Assembly: GCA_021796135.1 (NCBI GenBank)
Contig: JAJYOQ010000019.1
Location: 1 to 21,693, forward strand
Direction: 5' to 3'
DNA from: Bacteroidota bacterium
Lineage (GTDB): Bacteria > Bacteroidota > Ignavibacteria > Ignavibacteriales > Ignavibacteriaceae
DNA length: 21,693 bases
Position numbers and translations under genes: made by a program. Positions 14,531 to 21,693 of the stretch are shown here, one piece after another (the stretch's first letter is position 1; each line of letters starts with the position of its first letter). The notes under the pieces are model-generated. The model had not been told where the DNA came from and searched no databases. It saw nothing but the letters and a program-made list of their open reading frames with translations.

Positions 14531-14554
14531 CTTTAAAATATTTAAAGATTTTAA
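14531..14554. promoter_or_regulatory. 17-bp perfect palindrome, candidate binding site for the NtrC-type regulator
   Basis: CTTTAAAATATTTAAAG (14531-14547) has two 7-base arms around a 3-base centre. The right arm and the bases after it (TTTAAAGATTTTAA, 14541-14554) match the element at 5782-5795 in 13 of 14 positions, and both begin 80 bases upstream of their -24 boxes. A dimeric Fis-type helix-turn-helix, such as the one in the regulator at 14563-15930, would bind a site of this form. The gap between the regulator stop and the first efflux gene is only 191 bases. Confidence 0.45.
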
Positions 14555-14562
14555 ATATAAAT

Positions 14563-15930
14563 CTACTCCTTCTCTTCAAACGGCGACAGCTTATAATGCT
14601 CAATTTTACTATACAATGTAGGCAATGAAATCCCAAGAATTTTATGAGCTTTGTTTTTGTCCCATTTTAATGCATCCAAAATATTTTTTATATGCCTTTT
14701 CTCAATCTCTTCAAGCGAAATAAATTCAACATTTGAATCTTTGTGCACCGAAGAAAGCTGCCTCGATTCTCTAAGTAAAATATTTTCATTTAGCAGGACA
14801 TCATCGGATGAGAGAACAACAGCCTGCATAAGAGTATTTTCTAATTCCCTAACATTGCCGACCCAAAAATTGTTTTTGAGCTTATCCATTACATCTTCGG
14901 GAATTTTATTGACATGTTTATGAAGTTCTAAATTAATTTTGTTTAGGAAATGACTAACCAAAACCGGGATATCTTCGTTCCTTTCCCTTAATGGCGGTAT
15001 GAAGATTGAAAAAACTTTTAATCTATAAAATAAATCCTCACGGAACTTACCCTCTTGTACAAGCTCTGCTAAATTTTTATTCGTTGCCGCAATGATTCTT
15101 GCTTTCATTGAAATTAAAGTCTCGCCGCCGACTTTTTCAAATTCCTTCTGCTGAAGTACTCTTAATAATTTTACCTGCAGATTCGGAGTGATTTCGGAAA
15201 TTTCATCCAGGAAAATGGTTCCTTCACCTGCAAGCTCAAATTTACCCTTCTTATCTTTAATTGATCCTGTAAATGCTCCTTTTACATGCCCGAAAAGTTC
15301 ACTTTCCAAAAGTGATTCTGTAAGCGCAGTACAATTAACGGCAACAAATGGTTGAGTTTTTGTAATTCCGCTGTAATGAATTGCCCGGGCAACCAATTCT
15401 TTACCTGTCCCGCTTTCACCTTCTATTAAAACAGTAACTCTACTAGATGAAACCTGACCAATTTTTTTATATACTTGCCTCATCTGAGGAGTCTTGCCGA
15501 TTAAAGTATTTTCAAGCAAATATTCTTCTGTTTTTTCGTTTACATAGGTATTTAACTCGTCACTCAATCTTTTGTTTTCCAGCGCTCTTTGAATGGTAAT
15601 TTTTAAATTATCAATTTCAAGAGGTTTCTCAATATAATCGTAAGCGCCTTGCTGCATTGCTTTCACGGTACTGTGCATGTCATCAAAGGCAGTAATAATT
15701 ATCACATGAATGTGCGAATCGATTTTCTTTACATTTTTAAGCACTTCAAACCCATCTGCTCCCGGCATTCTAATATCTGTAATTACAAGGTCCGGAAGTT
15801 CATTCTTCGCAATTTCGATTCCGGATATGCCGTTATCAGCAGACAAAACTTCATAGTCCTGCTTCTTCAAATAATTTGTTAAGGTTTTACGGATTGATTG
15901 ATCGTCATCTATGACTAAAATTTTATCCAT
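14563..15930 (-). CDS. NtrC-family sigma54-dependent response regulator
   Basis: A 455-residue two-component activator. The ATG at 15928-15930 (MDKILVIDDD) follows GAAGAAAG and is preferred to the ATG 21 bases earlier. It overlaps the kinase stop by 8 bases, which suggests translational coupling. Domains: receiver (1-120) with acidic pocket D8-D10, phospho-acceptor D52 (VITDIRMPG) and K102; AAA+ sigma54-interaction domain (about 143-375) with Walker A GESGTGKE (171-178), Walker B IFLDE (239-243) and the sigma54-contact loop GAFTGS (218-223), a mild variant of GAFTGA that keeps the key Thr; and a C-terminal Fis-type helix-turn-helix (about 413-448, KAHKILGISLPTLYSKI). Phosphorylated, it should drive sigma54 promoters; two fitting sites lie upstream of the efflux operon and of the secreted metal-binding gene. 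It resembles ZraR-like metal regulators in layout, though the inducer here is not proven. Confidence 0.93.
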   Translation of the reverse strand: MDKILVIDDDQSIRKTLTNYLKKQDYEVLSADNGISGIEIAKNELPDLVITDIRMPGADGFEVLKNVKKIDSHIHVIIITAFDDMHSTVKAMQQGAYDYIEKPLEIDNLKITIQRALENKRLSDELNTYVNEKTEEYLLENTLIGKTPQMRQVYKKIGQVSSSRVTVLIEGESGTGKELVARAIHYSGITKTQPFVAVNCTALTESLLESELFGHVKGAFTGSIKDKKGKFELAGEGTIFLDEISEITPNLQVKLLRVLQQKEFEKVGGETLISMKARIIAATNKNLAELVQEGKFREDLFYRLKVFSIFIPPLRERNEDIPVLVSHFLNKINLELHKHVNKIPEDVMDKLKNNFWVGNVRELENTLMQAVVLSSDDVLLNENILLRESRQLSSVHKDSNVEFISLEEIEKRHIKNILDALKWDKNKAHKILGISLPTLYSKIEHYKLSPFEEKE

Positions 15931-17686
15931 TTTTACTTTCTTCTTTTGCATTATTCTGATTAATTGGCATTTTTATTTCAAATATAGTCTCACCCTTTTT
16001 TGAAGCTGCAAGATTAAAAGTACCATTGTGCTGTTCAATTATTTTTTGAGATATGGAAAGTCCTAATCCAGTACCGGAAGCTTTTGTAGTAAAAAAAGGT
16101 TCGAATATTTTAAACTCCGGCTCGATACCGCTTCCATTGTCTTTAATGAAAATTGAAATTGAATTATCCGCTTTATTCATTCTGGAAGATATTTCAATAT
16201 AGCCGTTTTGATTGACCGCTTCGCTGGAATTATCGATCAAATTTATGAAAACTTGCTTTAATTTATCTTCATCAGCCGACAACAAAACATTATCGGTATT
16301 ATTAACAAAGATTATATTCTTATCGTTAAGCTTTTTCCTAAGCTGATAATTAACACTATCGATTAATTCTTTTAATCTGACTTCTGAAAAATTTAATTCC
16401 ATTTGACGGGAAAATTGGAGTACATCCTTTACCAGATTGTTCAATCGATTAATTTCTAACTTCATTATTTCAAAATTTTCTCTGTTATCATCGCTTAAAT
16501 CGGGAGTTTCTGCAATAATATCAGCATTCATTTTAATAGAAGTTAACGGAGTTTTAATTTCATGTGCAAGTACCGCCGCCATTTTACCGAGTGCGGCTAG
16601 TTTTTCCTTTTTAATTAACTCAGCAGTATTATTTTTTAGAGTCTCTGACATATTGTTAAATGCTTCGGTAAGTTCACCGATTTCATCATTAGTCTTTATT
16701 TCAAGTTTAATTCCGTAATTGCCTTTCTCGATTTCACTCGCTTTGGATTTTAGTTTGTTGAGCGGATTCGATATCATCTTAATTATCACAAATGCAATAC
16801 TAACACTTACAATCATTCCGCCCAAGACGCTTATAAAAAAGTAGCGCATTAGTTCCGTGTTGGATTTTATGTCAAAGATTAACTTTATTAAAGGGATCTG
16901 GACAAGAAGAATAATTATTGGTACTAGTATAAGTGAACTGTATATTATTTTCTTTTTTATACTGAGATTATGCAGTCTGCCAAAAGAAGGGAACATATCA
17001 TATTTACTTACTGATAAAGTAGTAAATAAGATAACTCCGATTAAAAATGCAATCGGACTCATTTCAACTAAAAAATAAAATCCTAGGTACCATGGCAAAA
17101 ATAAACCGAAAATAAATGAAATTAGATTTGTAATAATCAGTCCCAAAGTAAGCATTAAAATTTGTTTACGCAGTAACCCATCTTTTTCCTTAAAATATTT
17201 CTTTATCAGCCAATAAAAATTTAGAGCTATCAATATCATATAAAATATTAAATACAAAGGATAAAGCGAACCAAAATGTGCCTCAAACATATTTCCGTGC
17301 ATATGGGATTCGTGAATGAGTTTATCGCTCCATAATAGTATAAAAAGAATAATTGATGGTATTAAGATAGAGAGACTCTTAACTATGCCCATCTTTTGAG
17401 TATGAGGGAAATTCCATGTAAAGAATGTTATGCTTACAATTATAAGCAGCAGAAAAGAATGGCATGAAATATCTAAGATTGTAACATCTTCGGAAGCCAT
17501 TAGCAGAAAATGAACGCTATATGAAATTAAATAGCCTATTATCAGAATTAATATAAGAATAAAAAGCTGGCTCTTTTTATCCCTGCCCGATCTTGAATAA
17601 ATAATTAATATTAATCCTACAGCACTTAAAAAAGTAACTATAAGAAATAACATCTGAGAAATATCTAAAGTCATAATCGATTTCAT
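15923..17686 (-). CDS. multi-pass membrane sensor histidine kinase with His/Met-rich outer loop
   Basis: A 587-residue kinase paired with the NtrC-type regulator. About nine membrane helices are visible: seven packed in residues 9-225, then two at about 247-270 and 281-304. HAMP follows at about 304-357, HisKA with phospho-acceptor H375 in LAHEIKTPL, and an ATPase domain with the N box (INLIDNSSEA, 481-490), DNGSG (516-520) and GTGLGLS (538-544). There is no large periplasmic domain. By the positive-inside rule the loop between helices 4 and 5 (about 121-141) is outside; it holds HESHMHGNMFEAH (125-137), with four His and two Met, a plausible Cu(I)/Ag(I) sensor. The start is uncertain: Met1 and Met5 both lack a good ribosome site. 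Cytoplasmic loops at 31-40, 93-104 and 161-175 are basic, which supports the topology. Confidence 0.9.
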   Translation of the reverse strand: MKSIMTLDISQMLFLIVTFLSAVGLILIIYSRSGRDKKSQLFILILILIIGYLISYSVHFLLMASEDVTILDISCHSFLLLIIVSITFFTWNFPHTQKMGIVKSLSILIPSIILFILLWSDKLIHESHMHGNMFEAHFGSLYPLYLIFYMILIALNFYWLIKKYFKEKDGLLRKQILMLTLGLIITNLISFIFGLFLPWYLGFYFLVEMSPIAFLIGVILFTTLSVSKYDMFPSFGRLHNLSIKKKIIYSSLILVPIIILLVQIPLIKLIFDIKSNTELMRYFFISVLGGMIVSVSIAFVIIKMISNPLNKLKSKASEIEKGNYGIKLEIKTNDEIGELTEAFNNMSETLKNNTAELIKKEKLAALGKMAAVLAHEIKTPLTSIKMNADIIAETPDLSDDNRENFEIMKLEINRLNNLVKDVLQFSRQMELNFSEVRLKELIDSVNYQLRKKLNDKNIIFVNNTDNVLLSADEDKLKQVFINLIDNSSEAVNQNGYIEISSRMNKADNSISIFIKDNGSGIEPEFKIFEPFFTTKASGTGLGLSISQKIIEQHNGTFNLAASKKGETIFEIKMPINQNNAKEESKNG

Positions 17687-18013
17687 AACAAATACTATAC
17701 CTTCAGGATTTCTTCATTATTAAAACAATTTTGCCAATTGACATTAAAACAATTTAAAAATTTTTAATTTATTTAAATTTACAAAATAATCAGACTATAA
17801 ATTCGATTTAATATTTCGTTTATCGTTCAAAATCGCAATATATGATTTTTCGATTTTAAAAAATGTTAGGTTTTGTCAGGGTCTCTTAATAACAAAAAGT
17901 CTGCATATTAAGCTTAAAAAGATTGTTATCATTAGCTACAATATCTAAACACATAGTCTTTAGCAAAATTTCACTATTTTTAAACATTAAAAAATAAAGA
18001 GTGTTTTGAATAT
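17687..18013. other. 327-bp divergent intergenic region
   Basis: This AT-rich region separates the minus-strand kinase operon from the plus-strand phosphatase gene and must hold both promoters. It contains two direct copies of ATTAAAACAATTT at 17719-17731 and 17743-17755, starting 24 bases apart, a 7-base inverted repeat (AAAATCG at 17829-17835, CGATTTT at 17851-17857) and TTAAGCTTAA at 17908-17917. A poor sigma54-like string (TGGCA on the minus strand at 17732-17736) lacks a proper -12 box. I see no small gene or RNA that I could defend. Confidence 0.6.
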
Positions 18014-19243
18014 ATGATCGAACCGAAAATATTTTATAGAAAATTAGATTTCTTGTTAAATAAAATAGGTCATGAAAAAACCGGAAAAGATTTTCTTTTC
18101 ATGATAGTTAAAGAACTGGAAAATACTTTTGGAAATGACCTTAGTATTGTCCGCGGACGAATTTATGAAGAAGAGGAAAATGATTTTGTCTTGATTTCTC
18201 CAAAAGAAGATTTTAAGAATGTTAAATTGGCTACTTCAATACCGAAAGAATCTGAACCTGTTAAAACCCTGATCAAAACAAAAAGTTACATTTTTGACAA
18301 CCCGGGTTTTAGTATCGATCCGTTGATTAGCTCTAATAGAAGGGAATACTCCATTCCCGCAGCTTTCACAATTCGGGGTACAGAGGATTTTTGGATAATA
18401 ATTTTTGAATTAAAAGGAGGATGGATTAGAGAAGAAATCGAATTTTGCTTCAATGCTGTTCGTAATGCTTTGAATTCGAGAATTTATTCAGAAGCCGTGA
18501 AAAATGAAATTGAACAAGCAGTCTTAATACAGCAAAGTTTGCTTCCGACTGCCGCTCCTGTTATTCCCGGTTATCAAGTAAGCGGATTCTCGCAACCGGC
18601 TGAACTTGTAGGGGGTGATTTATATGATTATTTCAAATTTGATGAAACAAGTTTCGGATTTTGCATCGGAGATGCAAGCGGACACGGAATTCCAGCTGCC
18701 CTTTTGGTTAGGGATGTAGTCACAGGTCTCCGTATGGGACTGGAAAAAGAGATGAAAACTGTTTTTACTCTGAAAAAATTGAACCGCGTAATTAATAAAA
18801 GCGTTTATTCATCTTTGTTTGTCTCCTTATTCTATGCTGATCTTGAAACAAGCGGTAACCTCTTCTATGTTAATGCAGGTCATCCACTTCCTTTCCTTGT
18901 ATCAGGAAAAGAAGTTATCGAACTTAAAACAACCGGATTGATTTTTGGAGCCTTACCGGAAGTATCTATTCATCAAACCTATGTTTACATGAAACCCGGC
19001 TCAACTTTAGTATTATACAGTGATGGAATTATTGAAAGACAAAATAGACAAAAAGAAGAATACGGCATTCAACGATTACACGATGTTGTTATTAAAAATC
19101 AGAAAAAAGATGCAAAAAACATTTTGGATGAGATTTTTAATAGTGCTAGAAAATTCGGCAACAGCAATAAGTGGGAAGATGATGCAACAGTAATAGTTAT
19201 TAAAAGAGAAGAATCTATGGAAGCGGTACCAAAAACTACCTAG
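18014..19243 (+). CDS. GAF-like/PP2C SpoIIE-type serine phosphatase (RsbU-like)
   Basis: A 409-residue soluble protein. Residues about 10-155 look like a GAF-type sensor fold, with no recognisable ligand motif. A helix with the EQAVLIQQSLLP signature (167-178) leads into a SpoIIE/PP2C phosphatase domain (about 180-400). Metal-binding motifs are present: GGDLYD (200-205), GDASGHG (219-225), NAGHP, YSDGI and a closing WEDDATVIVI. Such proteins remove phosphate from anti-anti-sigma (STAS) proteins or control second-messenger and stress circuits. No STAS or anti-sigma kinase gene is adjacent, so the target is unknown. It is transcribed away from the kinase operon; the ribosome site is weak. The carbamate kinase gene follows by 48 bases on the same strand and may share its transcript, with no clear functional link. 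Confidence 0.9.
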   Translation: MIEPKIFYRKLDFLLNKIGHEKTGKDFLFMIVKELENTFGNDLSIVRGRIYEEEENDFVLISPKEDFKNVKLATSIPKESEPVKTLIKTKSYIFDNPGFSIDPLISSNRREYSIPAAFTIRGTEDFWIIIFELKGGWIREEIEFCFNAVRNALNSRIYSEAVKNEIEQAVLIQQSLLPTAAPVIPGYQVSGFSQPAELVGGDLYDYFKFDETSFGFCIGDASGHGIPAALLVRDVVTGLRMGLEKEMKTVFTLKKLNRVINKSVYSSLFVSLFYADLETSGNLFYVNAGHPLPFLVSGKEVIELKTTGLIFGALPEVSIHQTYVYMKPGSTLVLYSDGIIERQNRQKEEYGIQRLHDVVIKNQKKDAKNILDEIFNSARKFGNSNKWEDDATVIVIKREESMEAVPKTT

Positions 19244-19291
19244 TCCTTCCAACCCAGTAAATTTCTTTATAAAAAAACCAAAAGTTATTTT

Positions 19292-20383
19292 ATGAAAAAG
19301 CGATTAACAATTTTTGCGCTCGGTGGTAATGAACTTTCTCCTGCCGGTATTATCGATTCTGATTCCGGAAAAATATTTTTGCCTGATCTTGCCCGCCAAT
19401 GGAAAAAAACTGCAGATACTTGCGAACTTCTTGCTAAAATAATTTCAAAAAATCCCGATGAAAATTATATAATAACGCACGGAAACGGACCCCAAGTCGG
19501 CAATTTAATAATGAACAGCAAATCGGGAACCGTCGAACTTGATGTTTGCGATGCAGATACTCAGGGTTCTATGGGATACATGCTCTCTCAGTTAACTAAT
19601 TCTCTCAGAATATTGGGAGTGAATAAAATAGCCGCTGAAACATTGACAAAAGTCGTTGTTGATGAATCTGATCCTTCATTCAATTTCCCTACTAAATTTA
19701 TTGGGCCTTCTTATACAAAAAAAGAAGCCTTAGAAAAAATCGAAAAAGAAAATCGCCCGTTCAAATATTACAAAAAAGATCAAAATAATAACGAATTATG
19801 GCGCTGGGTAGTTCCGTCCCCGCTGCCTTTGGAAATTGTTGAGATTGATTTGATTGAAGCAAATCTGCAGGCAGGAGTGATACCAATAGTTGTCGGGGGC
19901 GGGGGAATTCCAGTCAGAAAAGTTAAATCGGAAGTTATTAACGGCGAAGAAATATATTTATGTAAATATGGGATCGAATATAGAAGAAAATATTCAAGTA
20001 ATAATCCGCCTGTCAATATTTTTACCGGTGTCAATGCAGTGATTGATAAAGACCTTGCCTCCAGCTTATTAGGTAAAACAATTATAGAAAGAGAAAATAA
20101 ACGCGGAAATGATGTTGAGGCAGCTCTTTGTATATTTACAAATATTGACGGAGTTAAAATAAATTATCAACAGCCGGATCAAAAGGACTTAGTAAATCTG
20201 ACACTTTCAGAAATTGAAAATCTTTACAACCGGAATATTTTCCCGGATGGAAGCATGGCGCCAAAAATTAAAGCAGCAATTTATTTTCTAAAGGGCGGAG
20301 GAAAGAAAGTTATGATTACTAAAGCCGAACTATATGAAGAGACTCTTCTAGGTATAAATGGAACAACAATAGTACCCGATTAA
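19292..20383 (+). CDS. arcC: carbamate kinase homologue (amino-acid kinase family)
   Basis: A 363-residue protein of the carbamate kinase branch of the amino-acid kinase family. The family reaction is reversible: ATP plus carbamate to ADP plus carbamoyl phosphate, with ATP synthesis in arginine or purine breakdown. Conserved motifs appear in order: ALGGNEL (9-15), THGNGPQVGN (62-71), DTQGSMGY (89-96), PTKFIGP (133-139), VVPSPLP (173-179), VVGGGGIPV (200-208), GVNAVIDKD (246-254), FTNIDGVKINY (282-292) and GSMAPKIKAA (320-329). It is longer than the usual 310 or so residues, largely because of an insertion at about 209-242 between the GGGGIPV and VIDKD motifs, which carries YLCKYGIEYRRKY. No arginine deiminase or ornithine carbamoyltransferase gene is present, so its pathway is unclear. 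There is no obvious ribosome site before the ATG. Confidence 0.9.
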   Translation: MKKRLTIFALGGNELSPAGIIDSDSGKIFLPDLARQWKKTADTCELLAKIISKNPDENYIITHGNGPQVGNLIMNSKSGTVELDVCDADTQGSMGYMLSQLTNSLRILGVNKIAAETLTKVVVDESDPSFNFPTKFIGPSYTKKEALEKIEKENRPFKYYKKDQNNNELWRWVVPSPLPLEIVEIDLIEANLQAGVIPIVVGGGGIPVRKVKSEVINGEEIYLCKYGIEYRRKYSSNNPPVNIFTGVNAVIDKDLASSLLGKTIIERENKRGNDVEAALCIFTNIDGVKINYQQPDQKDLVNLTLSEIENLYNRNIFPDGSMAPKIKAAIYFLKGGGKKVMITKAELYEETLLGINGTTIVPD

Positions 20384-20460
20384 ATAAAAATATCCATTTG
20401 TTGTACTAAATATTAAAATTAAAAGAGTATATTTATCAGAATATTTTAAAAATTGTTTGG

Positions 20461-21672
20461 GTGAGCATAAAATTCCGCATGGAAGTAACTTATAAAAACT
20501 TTACAGCATTCTTTTTCAAGTTCATTATTGTTTTAGCTTTAATTCAATTTGACTTAATAACCGCAAATGCACAGGGCGTGGGAATAATAAGAGGAATCGT
20601 TACCGATTCAACAAACGGCGAACCTCTCGCTTTCTGTAATGTTTTAATTAATCATCTAAATGTCGGCGCTTCTACCGATATGCACGGTCTTTTTACAATT
20701 TCTTCTATTCCTGCAAATAAACATTATACCGTAACCATTTCTTATGTCGGATATAAATCTCGAATACTCCCTTTCGTTGTAAGCCGAAATAAAATTTCGG
20801 AAATTAATGTTGCTCTTATCCCTGTCGGTGTAAAATTAGGTACAGTCGAGACTGTTGGGAAAAAAATAATTGAAAAAAATGCTACGGATATCGGTCTTCA
20901 AAGAATATCCTTAAAAGATATTGAAATGATTCCAAAAGGAGTTGAATCCGATATTTTTAGGTCTCTTCAATCTTTACCTGGAGTGCAATCTACAGGAGAT
21001 GTCTCGGCTAGATACTATGTTCGCGGAAGTTCTAGCAACGAAAATCTTGTACTGCTAAATGGCATTACTATATATAATCCCTTTCATGCCTTCGGTATGT
21101 TCAGTGTTATTGATCCTGATATGATAAATAGCGTTGAATTTTATAAAGGCGGATATGGTGCCCAATTTGGCGATAGACTTTCTTCTATTCTTGATATTAT
21201 TACTAAGGACGGAAATAAAAATGAATTTAGCGCTTCGGCTACTTCAAGCTTCCTAACTGCGAAAACGCTATTTGAAGGACCTATTCCACATGGCTCTTTT
21301 ATCTTTACAGGCAGACAAAGCTATTCTACGGAAATCTTGAAGAAGTTTCTTAACAATCAAAGTGCCCCCATTAGCTTTTATGATTTGTCTTTTAAACTAA
21401 ATTATTCTAATCCTGATTTTATAAAGGGTTCAAAGTTTATCGTTACTAGCTTTCTTAGCGGCGATAACCTTAACAATAATAACCCCTTTTTGGAAAATAT
21501 GAATTGGTCGAATAAACTACTGGGGTTTGATTGGTTTCAGCTGACTGATTCTCCATTGTATTTTGATCTTGGAGTCTCCTGGAGCGGTTTTAGCGGTAAT
21601 GTCGATCCTAAATTAAGCTCCGCTAAACCAAAAAATAATCAACTTGATGATATTACCCTAAAAATGGATTAG
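20461..21672 (+). CDS. TonB-dependent receptor, N-terminal half, ending at an in-frame stop
   Basis: An outer membrane receptor start: a signal peptide ending ITANAQ; a carboxypeptidase-regulatory-like beta domain (about 40-117, GIIRGIVTDSTNGEPLAF); a TonB plug (about 147-250, including SLPGVQ, YYVRGSS and VEFYKGGYGAQFGDRLSSILD); and the first barrel strands. The frame stops at TAG (21670-21672) after 403 residues, about half the usual length. The codons beyond it (AAT AAT TTA GTT TAA AAG ACA) read as NNLV-stop-KT, which looks like continued barrel sequence with two Tyr-like codons turned into stops. It is therefore either a recent pseudogene or carries sequence errors near the contig end. 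The start is given as GTG at 20461; an ATG at 20479 is equally likely, and neither has a good ribosome site. The transported ligand is unknown. Confidence 0.8.
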   Translation: MSIKFRMEVTYKNFTAFFFKFIIVLALIQFDLITANAQGVGIIRGIVTDSTNGEPLAFCNVLINHLNVGASTDMHGLFTISSIPANKHYTVTISYVGYKSRILPFVVSRNKISEINVALIPVGVKLGTVETVGKKIIEKNATDIGLQRISLKDIEMIPKGVESDIFRSLQSLPGVQSTGDVSARYYVRGSSSNENLVLLNGITIYNPFHAFGMFSVIDPDMINSVEFYKGGYGAQFGDRLSSILDIITKDGNKNEFSASATSSFLTAKTLFEGPIPHGSFIFTGRQSYSTEILKKFLNNQSAPISFYDLSFKLNYSNPDFIKGSKFIVTSFLSGDNLNNNNPFLENMNWSNKLLGFDWFQLTDSPLYFDLGVSWSGFSGNVDPKLSSAKPKNNQLDDITLKMD

Positions 21673-21693
21673 AATAATTTAGTTTAAAAGACA

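Noticed and set aside
17721..17736. A third sigma54-like site before the kinase operon (minus strand TGGCAAAATTGTTTTA)
   Set aside because: The -24 core is present but the -12 box has neither G nor C, and there is no TTTAAAG element at the 80-base offset; too weak to call autoregulation.
21670..21687. Stop-codon recoding (TAG and TAA read as an amino acid) in the TonB receptor
   Set aside because: Neighbouring genes end normally with TAA and TGA, and the two stops sit at the window end where errors or decay explain them more simply.
1..21693. CRISPR array, tRNA, rRNA, insertion sequence or prophage genes
   Set aside because: I saw no regularly spaced repeats, no cloverleaf-like segments, no transposase or integrase motifs and no phage genes.

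Overview
The window looks like chromosome (or a large contig) from an AT-rich member of the Bacteroidota/Ignavibacteriota/Chlorobi group. This rests on a TonB-dependent receptor with an N-terminal carboxypeptidase-regulatory-like domain, many weak Shine-Dalgarno sites, the style of the Cus-type efflux genes, and secreted proteins with CPM...CGM heavy-metal-binding domains. No rRNA or tRNA is present to fix the taxonomy, so this is an inference.

Minus strand, about 17.7 kb down to 1 (the direction of transcription): a copper/silver handling region. A multi-pass membrane histidine kinase and an NtrC-type sigma54 activator overlap by 8 nt (15923-17686 and 14563-15930). Next comes a tripartite heavy-metal efflux set: a TolC/CusC-like outer membrane factor (13094-14371), a CusB-like adaptor (11512-13071) and a CusA-like RND pump (8280-11432). 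These are followed by a CopA-type multicopper oxidase with a C-terminal outer-membrane-barrel-like extension (5849-8047), a small secreted heavy-metal-binding protein (5196-5603), a CcmF-type haem lyase (2959-5088), a membrane-anchored mono-haem cytochrome c (2378-2902), a Met/Gly-rich two-helix membrane peptide (1973-2203), a UbiB/ABC1-family kinase with distinctly higher GC (260-1867), and the first 52 codons of another exported protein cut off by the window edge (1-157).

Plus strand, 18.0 kb to the end: a GAF-like/PP2C (SpoIIE/RsbU) phosphatase (18014-19243), a carbamate kinase homologue (19292-20383) and the first half of a TonB-dependent receptor that ends at an in-frame stop near the window edge (20461-21672).

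How it fits together (inference): the kinase has a His/Met-rich loop predicted to face the periplasm and could sense copper/silver. Its partner should activate sigma54 promoters, and two near-identical -24/-12-like sites occur exactly where this predicts, upstream of the efflux operon (14446-14461) and of the secreted metal-binding protein (5687-5702). Each has a TTTAAAGA element at the same 80-bp offset upstream. The pump keeps all three methionines of the E. coli CusA Cu(I)/Ag(I) site. The secreted metal-binding module is 77% identical (53/69 residues) to a module fused to the C-terminus of the CusB-like adaptor. The window therefore looks like a sigma54-controlled periplasmic copper detoxification regulon that also includes cytochrome c maturation functions.
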